From the NCBI GenBank assembly GCA_030603565.1, contig JAUVXM010000002.1:18634-82633 (forward strand): a stretch of DNA of 64,000 nt. Direction: 5' to 3'. The DNA comes from Candidatus Aminicenantota bacterium (lineage in GTDB: Bacteria > Acidobacteriota > Aminicenantia > Aminicenantales > Aminicenantaceae). The position numbers and the translations under genes were made by a program. The notes under the pieces were generated by a model that saw only the letters and a list, made by a program, of their open reading frames with translations, was not told the origin of the DNA and did no database searches. Below are positions 29,937-39,758 of this stretch, piece after piece. The number at the start of each line of letters is the position of its first letter. Position 1 is the stretch's first letter.

Positions 29937-30893
29937 TTAGACTTTTACTTCTTTTATTTTTATTTTTTTCAGAGCCATATTGCCCAAGCCGCATTTATGA
30001 GCATGGGTTATTTGAGTACAGTCTTCAGCTTTGACATCCCAAAGGGTTGTACAAAAAGAATCCACGGCAACCCGGTCAACCCCGGCAATTACTTTTTGCG
30101 GTTTATTAAGCTCGCCCGGCCCCATCGGTCCGTTTGTTATGATAAATTCTGTAGCATCTACTACACAAAGGTCAGGTTTAACAGCTCTGTTTAAATCAAC
30201 AATACAGTAGTCCAGGTGTCGTATGGCATTTACATCAGTCGTCCAGTTTTCTTTATGAAAATTCGAGCGGTTATGAGTGGGAAAGTTAATACCCATGAGA
30301 TTTTTCATAGTGCCGGTAAATTTGTTCCCGGCATGGTCTTTTGTAATGGGCATGTCAATAAAAACATCATTATTATAGAGTTCTTTTATTATCATGGCAT
30401 CTTTAATAGCCGTGCCGTCAGGTATCTTTACCTGCTTGAAGAGGGCTTCTTCCCGTTCGACCAACTTCAAGTTTGCACCTTCCGCTTTCAGAGCCTTTGT
30501 CATTCCGGTTGATTCCCAGTTTTTTTCACCAAGCCATGACAGAACATTCACTTCTGCGGCCCCAGCCTTTTTACACATCCGGATCACTGCCCGCACGATC
30601 TCCCGCTTAGTAAAAGTCCCCGGATGCCATCTCTGGACATTAGGCAACAGTGCCACTTTGGAGCCTTTAGATACGATCTTGTCCATCCCGCCCAATAATT
30701 CAACCGCTTTAAAGGTGCTTTTATAATAATCAGCACCGCTTACTACGGTTAAATCCGCAAGCTGTCCTTCAAAAAAATAAGTACTGCCGACTCCAGGTCT
30801 GCTCTGAGCAATAAGGCTTCCTCCTATTGCCGCAGTCAAACCAAACTGCGCACTTTGTTTAAAAAATTCTCTCCGCCCAATTTTTTTTGTCAT
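29937..30893 (-). CDS. DUF362-domain protein with Tat-like signal
   Basis: GRREFFKQSAQFGLTAAIGGSLIA; KLVEREE..; MPITKDHAGNKFTGTMKNLMGIN. Confidence 0.85.
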   Translation of the reverse strand: MTKKIGRREFFKQSAQFGLTAAIGGSLIAQSRPGVGSTYFFEGQLADLTVVSGADYYKSTFKAVELLGGMDKIVSKGSKVALLPNVQRWHPGTFTKREIVRAVIRMCKKAGAAEVNVLSWLGEKNWESTGMTKALKAEGANLKLVEREEALFKQVKIPDGTAIKDAMIIKELYNNDVFIDMPITKDHAGNKFTGTMKNLMGINFPTHNRSNFHKENWTTDVNAIRHLDYCIVDLNRAVKPDLCVVDATEFIITNGPMGPGELNKPQKVIAGVDRVAVDSFCTTLWDVKAEDCTQITHAHKCGLGNMALKKIKIKEVKV

Positions 30894-30904
30894 AATTCCC
30901 TCCT

Positions 30905-30949
30905 AACCTGAACTATTCATAAAACTCAACTCGTGAATAATTTAGGCTA
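30905..30949. repeat. Dispersed repeat family, short hairpin form CCTGAACTATTCA-taaaactcaactcg-TGAATAATTTAGG
   Basis: Inverted arms 30907-30919 and 30934-30946; both family arms recognisable. Confidence 0.8.
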
Positions 30950-31007
30950 ATAATTCTTCTGTTATAATATATGTAAAAATAGTACAACAGAAAATAAAAA
31001 AGTTCAA

Positions 31008-31862
31008 TCAAGCTGACGATTTACTTTTCCTTTTGAGAATGATACTTCCCTCCTCGACTCCGATATCACGAGCAATAACATGGCATTTGGCTTTTAAAAG
31101 AAAAAAAACCGGGAGGTTTTCATCTGAAAGCCCTTCGTAATTGCCCTGCCCTTTGCTGATAATAAGGTCAGCTGTCCGCAAAATATCTAAAAATTCCGGA
31201 TCACACATTCCAAGTATAGTACCGGGACCATCACATCCGGAGGAGATTATCTCAGCAGTTTTATCAATTCCCGCCGCTACAGCATCTTCGTAGACCGCAT
31301 CATTTATTATAGGCTTTTCCCGGACAACATAAGTAACCGGCTTCCGCATCTCTTCAATAAGGATCCGGTCAAACACAGTCTCCCCGGCATTATCACCAAG
31401 ATAGATAATCTTCTCTGCACTTTCCAAAGCAAGCCTGAATTCCTGGTAATCATCTATAGTCAAGCCGCCGGCAAGAATCTCTCTTACATCCTTTTCCAGA
31501 TCGAATTTCTCTGCTATACCAAAATCAATAATATTTCCGGCAATTGCCAGCTTTGCAGCAGTCAGGAGAGAATCATCTGAATTCGCGACTATTTTTTTAA
31601 ACTCGGGATATAGAGTAAGCGCCTGTTTAGTGCATTTATTTTTTAGTTCATAATAAGGGTCCTCAACTCCTGTATATTCAGCAATGATCCGGTATATTTC
31701 CCGCCCAATCTCAGGCGGGGTTACCCCAAATGCCACTCCGGAAAGATAAGAGCTTAAAGCAGACAATATTTTCCAGATCTCTCTCTCATCCGTCAGTATC
31801 ATCCGGGAAGTTTTTAGCGCCTGTGTGAAAAAACAGGGATAACAGTCCAAATATGCGCGCAT
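31008..31862 (-). CDS. DUF89 (ARMT1-like) protein
   Basis: YLGDNAGETVFDRILIEEM; DLIISKGQGNYEGLS; N-terminal CYPCFF.QAL. Confidence 0.88.
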   Translation of the reverse strand: MRAYLDCYPCFFTQALKTSRMILTDEREIWKILSALSSYLSGVAFGVTPPEIGREIYRIIAEYTGVEDPYYELKNKCTKQALTLYPEFKKIVANSDDSLLTAAKLAIAGNIIDFGIAEKFDLEKDVREILAGGLTIDDYQEFRLALESAEKIIYLGDNAGETVFDRILIEEMRKPVTYVVREKPIINDAVYEDAVAAGIDKTAEIISSGCDGPGTILGMCDPEFLDILRTADLIISKGQGNYEGLSDENLPVFFLLKAKCHVIARDIGVEEGSIILKRKSKSSA

Positions 31863-31873
31863 ATGTCCTCTCC

Positions 31874-32368
31874 TTATCTTTGGCTATCCTTGATCATTTC
31901 CCGGTGGCTGCGAAATGCGATCTCCGGCAGGCTGTCCGGAGGGAAATAGCCGGCAGCCATAGAATCTGAACCGGGCTGCAGGTTTCCCCGGACTTCCATA
32001 CGGTATCCAATAATTATTACTCGCTTATACAGGGATGACTCCTGAGAATACACTCCGATCAATTCAGAGATATTCCCATCCAGACCAGTTTCTTCCTTAA
32101 GTTCCCTGAGGCAGCCTTGCTGCGGATTTTCATCGATCTCTATAAAACCGGATGGCAAGCCCCATTTCCCTTTTCCCGGTTCTACTCCTCTTTGGACAAG
32201 AAGGATATCGCCTCGTTCATTCTGGACAAAAGCAGCTGAACAGGGCAAAGGATTTTCATAATGAATCCATCCGCAGGCAGAGCAGACCTGTCTTTTTCTG
32301 CCTTCAATACTCTTGTCCAGCATTTCACTGCTGCATAAGGGACAATACTTAAACAAAGAATTATTCAT
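31874..32368 (-). CDS. NUDIX hydrolase with N-terminal zinc ribbon
   Basis: GLPSGFIEIDENPQQGCLRELKEETGL Nudix box; CPLCSS...CSACGWI. Confidence 0.92.
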   Translation of the reverse strand: MNNSLFKYCPLCSSEMLDKSIEGRKRQVCSACGWIHYENPLPCSAAFVQNERGDILLVQRGVEPGKGKWGLPSGFIEIDENPQQGCLRELKEETGLDGNISELIGVYSQESSLYKRVIIIGYRMEVRGNLQPGSDSMAAGYFPPDSLPEIAFRSHREMIKDSQR

Positions 32369-32390
32369 AATAGATGTCGATATGTATAAT
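32361..32390. repeat. Dispersed repeat arm TTATTCATAATAGATGTCGATATGTATAAT
   Basis: Close match to the arm at 11907-11935; contains the ATG of the NUDIX gene. Confidence 0.55.
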
Positions 32391-32727
32391 ATAAAGTAAA
32401 ATGCAAATTGTAAATTGTTTCATTGCTTCATTGTTAAAATTCATTAACCGGAAAATAGTAAATAGGGAGACTGGATACGTATTTTTGGGGATGTCCTGGT
32501 ATTTGTCCCGGGAAATTGGATATAATAAATTTAGTCGGAGGAAAAGATATGATAGATACAGACAACCTGACAAAGCTTTCTCCCTACGATTCTCTAGTTT
32601 CGATTCTCTAGTTTGGCTGTTCTAACTTGTTTATTTCAATGAAGTAAGTTCCAATTTTCTTTCCGATAATTGCCTTAAATGAGAATTTCTACCTGCAAAA
32701 TCGTCTATCTAAGAAAAGGAGGATATT

Positions 32728-33501
32728 ATGGCTCGTGCTAAACTCTATTACATCCCCGGAATTGTCTGGCACATTACCCAACGATGCCACAACAAAGATT
32801 TTCTTCTGAAATTTTCAAGAGACCGCAAAAATTGGCTCTATTGGCTGTTTCAAGCAAAAAAGAGGTATGGACTGCATATCTTGAACTATGCAGTCACTTC
32901 AAACCATATTCACCTTCTCGTCTATGATGACGGCAAAAGAGACGTAATTCCCAGATCTATTCAATTAACAGCGAGCCGAACGGCCAGAGAATACAATCAA
33001 AGGAAAGGCCGCAGAGGTGCTTTCTGGGAGGACCACTATCATGCCACTGCAGTAGAAACAGGTGATCACTTGAATTGGTGCATGGTGTACATTGATTTAA
33101 ATATGGTGCGGGCAGGGGTAGTAAAGCATCCGGCCGATTGGCCCTTCTGTGGATATAATGAGATCAAAAGCAGCCCGCAAAGATATAAACTAATCGATAC
33201 CAAAAAATTAATGAGATTATTGCATATAGATAGTCAACAGAGACTGAAAGAATTCTACAAGAAATGGATAGAATCTGCACTAATATCCAAAGGCATCAAG
33301 AGGGAAAGCCGATGGACGGAAAGTATTGCTGTAGGGAATAAGGATTTTGTTGAAGCAATAAAAACCAGACTCGGAATTAAGGCGAATTATAGAGAAATCA
33401 AAGAAGCGAATGGAACCTTTGTTTTACAAAATCAAAGAAATCCTTACAGGTCGAATTTTCCTACCAAAATGGGCCATTTAAAAGGGACAGCAGGGGATTA
33501 A
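32728..33501 (+). CDS. REP-associated tyrosine transposase-like (RAYT, Y1_Tnp)
   Basis: VTSNHIHLLVYDD (HUH motif HIH); GAFWEDHYHATAVETGDHLNWCMVYIDLNMVRAGVVKHPADWPFCGYNEI typical of TnpA_REP proteins. Confidence 0.88.
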   Translation: MARAKLYYIPGIVWHITQRCHNKDFLLKFSRDRKNWLYWLFQAKKRYGLHILNYAVTSNHIHLLVYDDGKRDVIPRSIQLTASRTAREYNQRKGRRGAFWEDHYHATAVETGDHLNWCMVYIDLNMVRAGVVKHPADWPFCGYNEIKSSPQRYKLIDTKKLMRLLHIDSQQRLKEFYKKWIESALISKGIKRESRWTESIAVGNKDFVEAIKTRLGIKANYREIKEANGTFVLQNQRNPYRSNFPTKMGHLKGTAGD

Positions 33502-33547
33502 TTTTGACTATCTCTATTGTAATCTATAGGTTGGCGTAGCCTAACTG

Positions 33548-33612
33548 CAATTTCAATTTCAATTTCCAATTATCCATTATCCATTATCCATTCTCTATTT
33601 TCTATTCTCTGC
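33548..33612. repeat. Low-complexity repeats (caattt)n, (attatcc)n, ctattttctattctc
   Basis: Direct reading of the sequence after the RAYT gene. Confidence 0.8.
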
Positions 33613-33643
33613 CTTCCTTCACATTTTACCGCAGTTTAAATTT

Positions 33644-35140
33644 TCATCTCTCAGAATAATCCAGTATCTCGATCTTTAGTTTCCCGATTATCTCAGAGAT
33701 AGAGGTTATCATCTCTTTGAACATATTCTCATCCAGGTTGCTGTGACCGAATTTAAGGTGAGTGGCATCAGTATAATATTCTCCACTGGCCTTATCAACA
33801 GCCAGCCATTTAGCATCCAGGCTGACCCATTCGCCTACATAGACTTCCGGCCACATATGATAAGCAAACAGTCCTCCTCCATACATAATACCTACAGACG
33901 CCCTGGCAGGAATTCCCACAGCCCGGCATAAGGAGATAAAAAGCACAGTATATTCACTGCAGTCCCCTTTTCGGTTATTGAATATTTCTTTTGCTGAGGC
34001 AAACCCTACATCATAATTTGGCGTCATATTTTTATCGACCCATTCCGCTATTTTCTTGGCGGCACGCCAAGAGTTTCGCTCAGTCCCAATAATATCATTT
34101 GCTGCCTCAACAATTTCCGGAGCATCCGCCTGACAAAAAACCGTTGGTTTCAAGGCCGCCTGCAGCTCTTCCCTTTTTAGCGGAAAAACGCAGGCTTCTT
34201 TTTCATTAAATATCCTGGAGTATGTTCTGATCAAAAAAGAATCCCCCTCTGCTTTTATGAGCTTCTGACTTCCATCACCCCAGGGAAATCCTTTTATCCT
34301 CTCTGCTGAAACCCCGCTTAGCTTAAACTTCATTTTCCTGACTTTTTGAGGATTATCAAATAACACATTGGATTTAATGATAGATGAAAAGGCAATATCA
34401 AAATTTTCCTCAGAAGGCTCTTGTGCCTTCTCTTGCGACATACGAATGGAAACTGTATTAAAAAAACCGGACCGGGTTATTGACTTATATATATCTCCCT
34501 CTTCATTGATCCACTCCTCTACCTCAATCGGAATTATTGACTTAAGCTCTGACTTTAAATGCCACAATTTTAACCTTTCCCCCAGGATTAGAGTCTCCTC
34601 CTCGCCCAATATTTCAACCCGGCAGTCTGAAAAAGAGTAAGCTATCGGATCAAGAATTTTATAATTAAGAATATTTCCCGGTTTAAAATCCCCACCTCGT
34701 ATAATGTTTTCCAGCGGCACCTCAAGATAAAACTCTTTATCATAAAGCAATTCTTTTACAACCTCTCCGGCAAGTTTAAAAATAACTTTCTCTGGAGTTA
34801 TTTCTGCTTTAATAACAGTTTCTATTTCCGACATCCTGGTCTTTAATAAAACCTCCAGTGGTTTTTTTTTAAGATCAGTCAAAGACTCCTGGATGCTTAT
34901 AATCTCTACCGGGTTGCCTCCAAAGCGGGAAACCTTCATTCTGGACTGGTTAAAGGCCTCAATCAGCTTTTTTCCTTCTTTTTTTATTATTGTCTCTTGG
35001 CTATGACTGTACCCGACCTTGATCCCATTCATATAAATACCCATCCAGAATTCAGAAGGATTTTCTATTTGAATTCCTGAACCTGTCTGTATGGACAATA
35101 AAAAAAGGGAAACAATGATCAATATTCTTGTTTTTTTCAT
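33644..35140 (-). CDS. transglutaminase-like domain protein
   Basis: NRKGDCSEYTVLFISLCRAVGIPARASVG; start moved to MKKTRIL. Confidence 0.88.
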   Translation of the reverse strand: MKKTRILIIVSLFLLSIQTGSGIQIENPSEFWMGIYMNGIKVGYSHSQETIIKKEGKKLIEAFNQSRMKVSRFGGNPVEIISIQESLTDLKKKPLEVLLKTRMSEIETVIKAEITPEKVIFKLAGEVVKELLYDKEFYLEVPLENIIRGGDFKPGNILNYKILDPIAYSFSDCRVEILGEEETLILGERLKLWHLKSELKSIIPIEVEEWINEEGDIYKSITRSGFFNTVSIRMSQEKAQEPSEENFDIAFSSIIKSNVLFDNPQKVRKMKFKLSGVSAERIKGFPWGDGSQKLIKAEGDSFLIRTYSRIFNEKEACVFPLKREELQAALKPTVFCQADAPEIVEAANDIIGTERNSWRAAKKIAEWVDKNMTPNYDVGFASAKEIFNNRKGDCSEYTVLFISLCRAVGIPARASVGIMYGGGLFAYHMWPEVYVGEWVSLDAKWLAVDKASGEYYTDATHLKFGHSNLDENMFKEMITSISEIIGKLKIEILDYSER

Positions 35141-35180
35141 GATTAACTCCAAAAAATTAAGTCCGCAACCCAAAATCTTG

Positions 35181-36518
35181 CTAAATAGAAATATTATAGT
35201 CCTTAATTTTTTTATCCAGGGTAGGTCGGCTGATCTGCAGGATCTGGCTTGCCTGAGTCTTTGAACCTTTTACAGATTTTAATACATGCTGAATATATTG
35301 ACTTTCCACCTCTTTTATAGGGACAAGTTTCTGCGGAAACAGTTTTTTTTCTCCGCTTTCAAGTGGCAGGTTTTCATCTAAAATAACATCACCCTTTGCC
35401 AGGATAACCGCTCTGGTCAAAGCATTTTCCAGCTCTCTCACATTACCTTTCCAGGGGATATTTAAAAGAGTCCTCATAACCTGGGGCGGCACTTTTCGTA
35501 CATTCTTGCGTAGCTCCCGGTTGATCTTTTCAAGCAGATAAGCTACAAGCTCTGGGATATCCTCCTTCCTTTCACGCAAAGGAGGCAGGTTTATCTCCAC
35601 AACTTTCAAACGGTAATACAGATCCTCCCGGAACTGTTCTTTTTTGATTAAAGCTATAAGGTCCTGGTTTGTCGCAGCAATAATCCGGGCCTCTGTTTTT
35701 AACACTTTTTCACCACCAACCTTCATAAAATCCCGGGATTCGATCACCCGCAGCATCTTTGACTGCAGATTAGGAGAGACATCACCCACTTCATCCAGGA
35801 ATAGAGTCCCTTTTCCGGCTATCTCAAACTTCCCTTTTGTCTCATATACGGCATCTGTAAAAGCACCTTTTACATGGCCAAAAAGCTCGCTTTCCAGTAA
35901 AGTATCGGAAATAGCGGAACAGTTTATCACAATAAACGGCTCGTTTTTAAAATGACTGTTGTAATGAATTGCTTTGGCACACAACTCCTTCCCGGTACCG
36001 CTTTCCCCTTGAATAAGCACATTAGCCCTATTATTTACAACGGAACCTATTAACTTGAACACTTCCCGCATCCGGGAAGAGCGTCCGATGATATTATCAA
36101 TTGTATATTCCTTTAATTTCTCTTCCACAAGATAGCTGAGCTTATTTTCCAACCCCCTGGCTTGAAAGGCTTTATCAATAGTCAGATCCAGTTCCACATA
36201 ATCAAGCGGTTTGACCAAATATTCAAAAGCGCCTGATTTTATAGCTTCCACAGTTGTTTTCATATCATCATAAGCGGTTATTATAATGATATGCGCTTTC
36301 TCATTTATTTCCTTGATCTTTCTTAGGGCTTCAAGTCCGTTGATATCAGGAAGTCGAATATCAAGGATGACAAGATCAGGGAAATTCTCCTCATATTTCT
36401 GTAAGCCCTCCCGGCCATCCTCTGCCAGAGTGATCTCATAGCCTTCCCCGGATGAAAAATGAGCAGCCAGTGTTTTTCTGATCAATGGGTCGTCATCGAT
36501 AATTAAAATTGTTTTCAT
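35181..36518 (-). CDS. sigma54-dependent NtrC-family response regulator
   Basis: Receiver DDDPLIR, AAA+ GESGTGKELCAKAIH, ELFGHVKGAFTDA, C-terminal Fis-like HTH. Confidence 0.95.
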   Translation of the reverse strand: MKTILIIDDDPLIRKTLAAHFSSGEGYEITLAEDGREGLQKYEENFPDLVILDIRLPDINGLEALRKIKEINEKAHIIIITAYDDMKTTVEAIKSGAFEYLVKPLDYVELDLTIDKAFQARGLENKLSYLVEEKLKEYTIDNIIGRSSRMREVFKLIGSVVNNRANVLIQGESGTGKELCAKAIHYNSHFKNEPFIVINCSAISDTLLESELFGHVKGAFTDAVYETKGKFEIAGKGTLFLDEVGDVSPNLQSKMLRVIESRDFMKVGGEKVLKTEARIIAATNQDLIALIKKEQFREDLYYRLKVVEINLPPLRERKEDIPELVAYLLEKINRELRKNVRKVPPQVMRTLLNIPWKGNVRELENALTRAVILAKGDVILDENLPLESGEKKLFPQKLVPIKEVESQYIQHVLKSVKGSKTQASQILQISRPTLDKKIKDYNISI

Positions 36519-37996
36519 TATTCCTCGTTACAGGGAATAAGGATTTCAAAAGAAGTCCCTACTCCCTTTTGTGATATAACCTTGATCGAACCAGCATGCT
36601 GTTCGATTATTTTCAAAGCGATAGCCAAACCCAGGCCTATTCCCTGGGCTTTAGTGGTATAAAAAGGCTCAAAAATATCCTTGATATCTTTTTCCGGGAT
36701 ACCCGGTCCATTATCGGATATTTTAATCTTTATTTTACTCTCTTTCTGTATGGAAATCCGGGTAACGTCAATATCGATCTTCCCGCCCTTATCTACTGCT
36801 TCGCAGGAATTTTGAATGATATTTAAAATTACCTGCCTAATTTTATCTGCATCAACTTGTACTTCAGGAAGCCCCTTCTGGCAATAAGATTCCAGTTTGA
36901 CTTCCTTCAACTCTAAGAGATCAGCCATCATTTTTAGCGACCCTTCAATTATCTGTTCGATAGAAAAATATTCCAGATTCAACTCGGAGACTCTGGCAAA
37001 ATTAAGAAGTTCTTTAATAAATTTTTCTATAACAGCGATTCCCTCCCGGGAGATATTAAGATAAGCTTTCTCCGCTTCACTCAGTATATTTTTTTCAAAC
37101 AGTTTTTGGATATTAAGTTTTACCGATGTCAAAGGATTTCTGATCTCATGGGCGATCCCTGCTGAAATATGACCGATCGAAGCTAACTTTTCTACCTGGA
37201 CCAATTTTTTATTGGCATCTTCCACCCTCTCTTTAAACAAGAGAAGCTTGCGACTCATTTCATTAAAACCTTTTGCCAGATTACCAATCTCATCCTGCGA
37301 GTCTATATCAATTTTAAGCGAGAAATCTCCGCGGCTTATCTTAACAGTACCATCAACCAATTTTTTAATCGGTTCAGTTATCTTTCTGGTCAGCCAGGCT
37401 ACTCCCAAAACTCCTACTAACAGCCCCACGAATCCTATCAGTACAAGCAGCAGCCGGGTTTTCTGTACTTCAGCCTTGATATCATCCTGTGATAGACCGA
37501 TGTTTATAGAACCCCATTTCACAGGAGATTCGGGTAAGAAAATAGGCACTTCGATCTCTACTACACTAAATATCGGGCTGTTATCCCCTTTATCAAGTTT
37601 TCTGGATTTAGAAAAAGAATCACCCTCTTTAGCAGAAGCTGGAAGATTGCTGAACTGATAGATATCTTCATAGCCAATAATAAAATCATTAGCAACAAAA
37701 GGCCGGTTGTAGCGGTTATAAAAAATCACATACACTAGTTTTTCATCAATACGCCTTTCTATACTTTCCTTGACTCCCTCAAAATCCCAGCGGATAAAGG
37801 CCTGAAGATTTTCCTGAGCAATGTTCTTTGCCAGTAAGATCCCTTTGTCTTTTTGCTCCTCATATATTGCCTGCACTTCCCGGCTTTGAATAACAAAGAG
37901 AATAAATACTGTCTGAGCAAGCAGCATAAGAATTACCGACACAGAAAGCTTGGTTCGTAGAGACACATTCCACTTGATCTTATTTTTCATTTTCAA
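36518..37996 (-). CDS. sensor histidine kinase (HAMP + HisKA + HATPase_c)
   Basis: GHISAGIAHEIRNPLTSVKLNIQ; NSCEAVDKGG; DNGPGIP; GLGLAI. Confidence 0.95.
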   Translation of the reverse strand: MKMKNKIKWNVSLRTKLSVSVILMLLAQTVFILFVIQSREVQAIYEEQKDKGILLAKNIAQENLQAFIRWDFEGVKESIERRIDEKLVYVIFYNRYNRPFVANDFIIGYEDIYQFSNLPASAKEGDSFSKSRKLDKGDNSPIFSVVEIEVPIFLPESPVKWGSINIGLSQDDIKAEVQKTRLLLVLIGFVGLLVGVLGVAWLTRKITEPIKKLVDGTVKISRGDFSLKIDIDSQDEIGNLAKGFNEMSRKLLLFKERVEDANKKLVQVEKLASIGHISAGIAHEIRNPLTSVKLNIQKLFEKNILSEAEKAYLNISREGIAVIEKFIKELLNFARVSELNLEYFSIEQIIEGSLKMMADLLELKEVKLESYCQKGLPEVQVDADKIRQVILNIIQNSCEAVDKGGKIDIDVTRISIQKESKIKIKISDNGPGIPEKDIKDIFEPFYTTKAQGIGLGLAIALKIIEQHAGSIKVISQKGVGTSFEILIPCNEE

Positions 37997-39599
37997 ACCA
38001 TATTTTAAATGTCCTCAAATACTGAAGGCCCATAGGGGGAATTTCCACACCCTTAACCCGCTCCTGCATAGCAATCCTGTTCTGCTGCGAATAAAGCGGA
38101 ACAGCAGGAATTTCTGAATTTAAAATCAGCTGTATTCTGTGGAACAATTTATTCCTTCTTGTCCAGCTCGGTTCTATCTCGGTCCGAGATAAAAGGCTAT
38201 CAAGTTCAGAGTTAATATAACCACAATGATTTGTTTCCGATTTAGAATAAAATAATGGCCGGATGATATCGTCAGGGTCAGGAAAGAGCATCAGCTTATC
38301 CATTAAAATCAGATACGGCTTACGACAGTCTTTAATCTCCTTAGTAGACCTATAATAATCAACTTTTAATGATATCCCCAGGATTGAAAGCTGCTTTTTA
38401 AGTTCTCGGAAAAACTTGATCTTAAACTCGTTTCTTGGGTGAGAGAGAAAAAGGGTTATGGCTGGAATCTTTTTATTTTGTGGAAATCCCCCCTCTTTTA
38501 ATATTTTTTTTGCCCTCTCCGGATAATAAGTAGTTCTGTCATCCGTAAGAAACAGTCCCGGCAGTTTGGGAGGAATAAAACTGTATAACAGCTCCTTTTT
38601 ATAACGTGCTTCGTGGGTTTCTTGAATAAGCTCACTTTTATTTATCCCCCAGAAAATCGCCCGGCGTAGAATTATATTATTTAGAGGCGAGATGTGACAG
38701 CTCATACCTAAGTAAACGGGATTAAGGGAGCCATCCTCAAATATAAAATAGTCTGATTTAAGCAGTCTATTTGAAAGGACAGGTATGGAATCAATCTCAC
38801 CATTAAAAAAATGCTCCAGGGTGTATAAAGGGCAGAATTCCACTACTTCCAAGCGGGGAGAACCTTGAAAATACTGCTCATTCCTGATCAGTCGGACTCC
38901 GCAAATTTTCAGTCGTGTATCTCTTATCCAGGAGTCGAATTTAAACGGTCCTGTCCCTGATGGCTTACGGAAAAAATCTTTTCCTTTCTCAAGCACAAGC
39001 TTCCGGGGTAATATCTTGCAGAAATGCATACTCATCAAATATAAGGCCAATGTCAGAGGCTTTTTCCAGAGAATCTCTATAGTTAATTCATCAATGACTT
39101 TTATCCCTGAGATACCCTTTGTTCTTCCGGCGTGGAAATCGGAAGCACCGGCTATTCTTGTTGCTAAAAATTGATAATAGGGCGAATTGACTTCAGGGTC
39201 CAGCAGTCTTTCCAATGAAAATTTTACATCATGGGCAGTGAGTTCTTCCCCATGATGGAATTTGACTCCTTTTCTTAAATAAAAACGATATCTTTTTCCA
39301 TCAGGAGACGTCTCCCAATATTCAGCCAGAGCAGGGACAATGTCAAAATTATTATTCCGGTTTTCCAACCTTACTAATCCATCAAAAATCTGCTCAGATA
39401 CAAATATCGACGAATCCGAATTAACAGGGTCTAACTGTACCTTGAATGTATCTGAAAACAATTTTATGCGGAATACGTTCTTCTGTGGCGCCGAATTTAT
39501 AATAATTCCCTCTATAGAACCTGAACCTATAACTATTGCTGATTGAAATAAAAAGAAAAATGCAATAAAGAAAAGATTTATCCTGCTAATAATCCTCAT
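37980..39599 (-). CDS. peptide/oligopeptide-type substrate-binding protein (SBP_bac_5)
   Basis: GLVRLENRNNNFDIVPALAEYWETSPDGKRYRFYLRKGVKFHHGEELTAHDVKFSLERL; 17-bp overlap with HK gene. Confidence 0.93.
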   Translation of the reverse strand: MRIISRINLFFIAFFFLFQSAIVIGSGSIEGIIINSAPQKNVFRIKLFSDTFKVQLDPVNSDSSIFVSEQIFDGLVRLENRNNNFDIVPALAEYWETSPDGKRYRFYLRKGVKFHHGEELTAHDVKFSLERLLDPEVNSPYYQFLATRIAGASDFHAGRTKGISGIKVIDELTIEILWKKPLTLALYLMSMHFCKILPRKLVLEKGKDFFRKPSGTGPFKFDSWIRDTRLKICGVRLIRNEQYFQGSPRLEVVEFCPLYTLEHFFNGEIDSIPVLSNRLLKSDYFIFEDGSLNPVYLGMSCHISPLNNIILRRAIFWGINKSELIQETHEARYKKELLYSFIPPKLPGLFLTDDRTTYYPERAKKILKEGGFPQNKKIPAITLFLSHPRNEFKIKFFRELKKQLSILGISLKVDYYRSTKEIKDCRKPYLILMDKLMLFPDPDDIIRPLFYSKSETNHCGYINSELDSLLSRTEIEPSWTRRNKLFHRIQLILNSEIPAVPLYSQQNRIAMQERVKGVEIPPMGLQYLRTFKIWFENEK

Positions 39600-39604
39600 T
39601 TCCT

Positions 39605-39664
39605 TTCGTTTTCGATGTAATCTATATTTATAATCGACATTTCTTATGAATAGTTCAGGTTAGA
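39605..39664. repeat. Dispersed repeat copy with R-arm TTATGAATAGTTCAGGTTAG
   Basis: TGAATAGTTCAGG 39647-39659; 39609-39646 is 35/38 identical to 11994-12031. Confidence 0.75.
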
Positions 39665-39758
39665 TACAGTTTACCTGATAACCAATAGAATGTAAAGATT
39701 TTTTACAAGAAAGAAAGTGACCCTGTCCATGAAGAATCCAGGCAAGCTGACCTGATTC

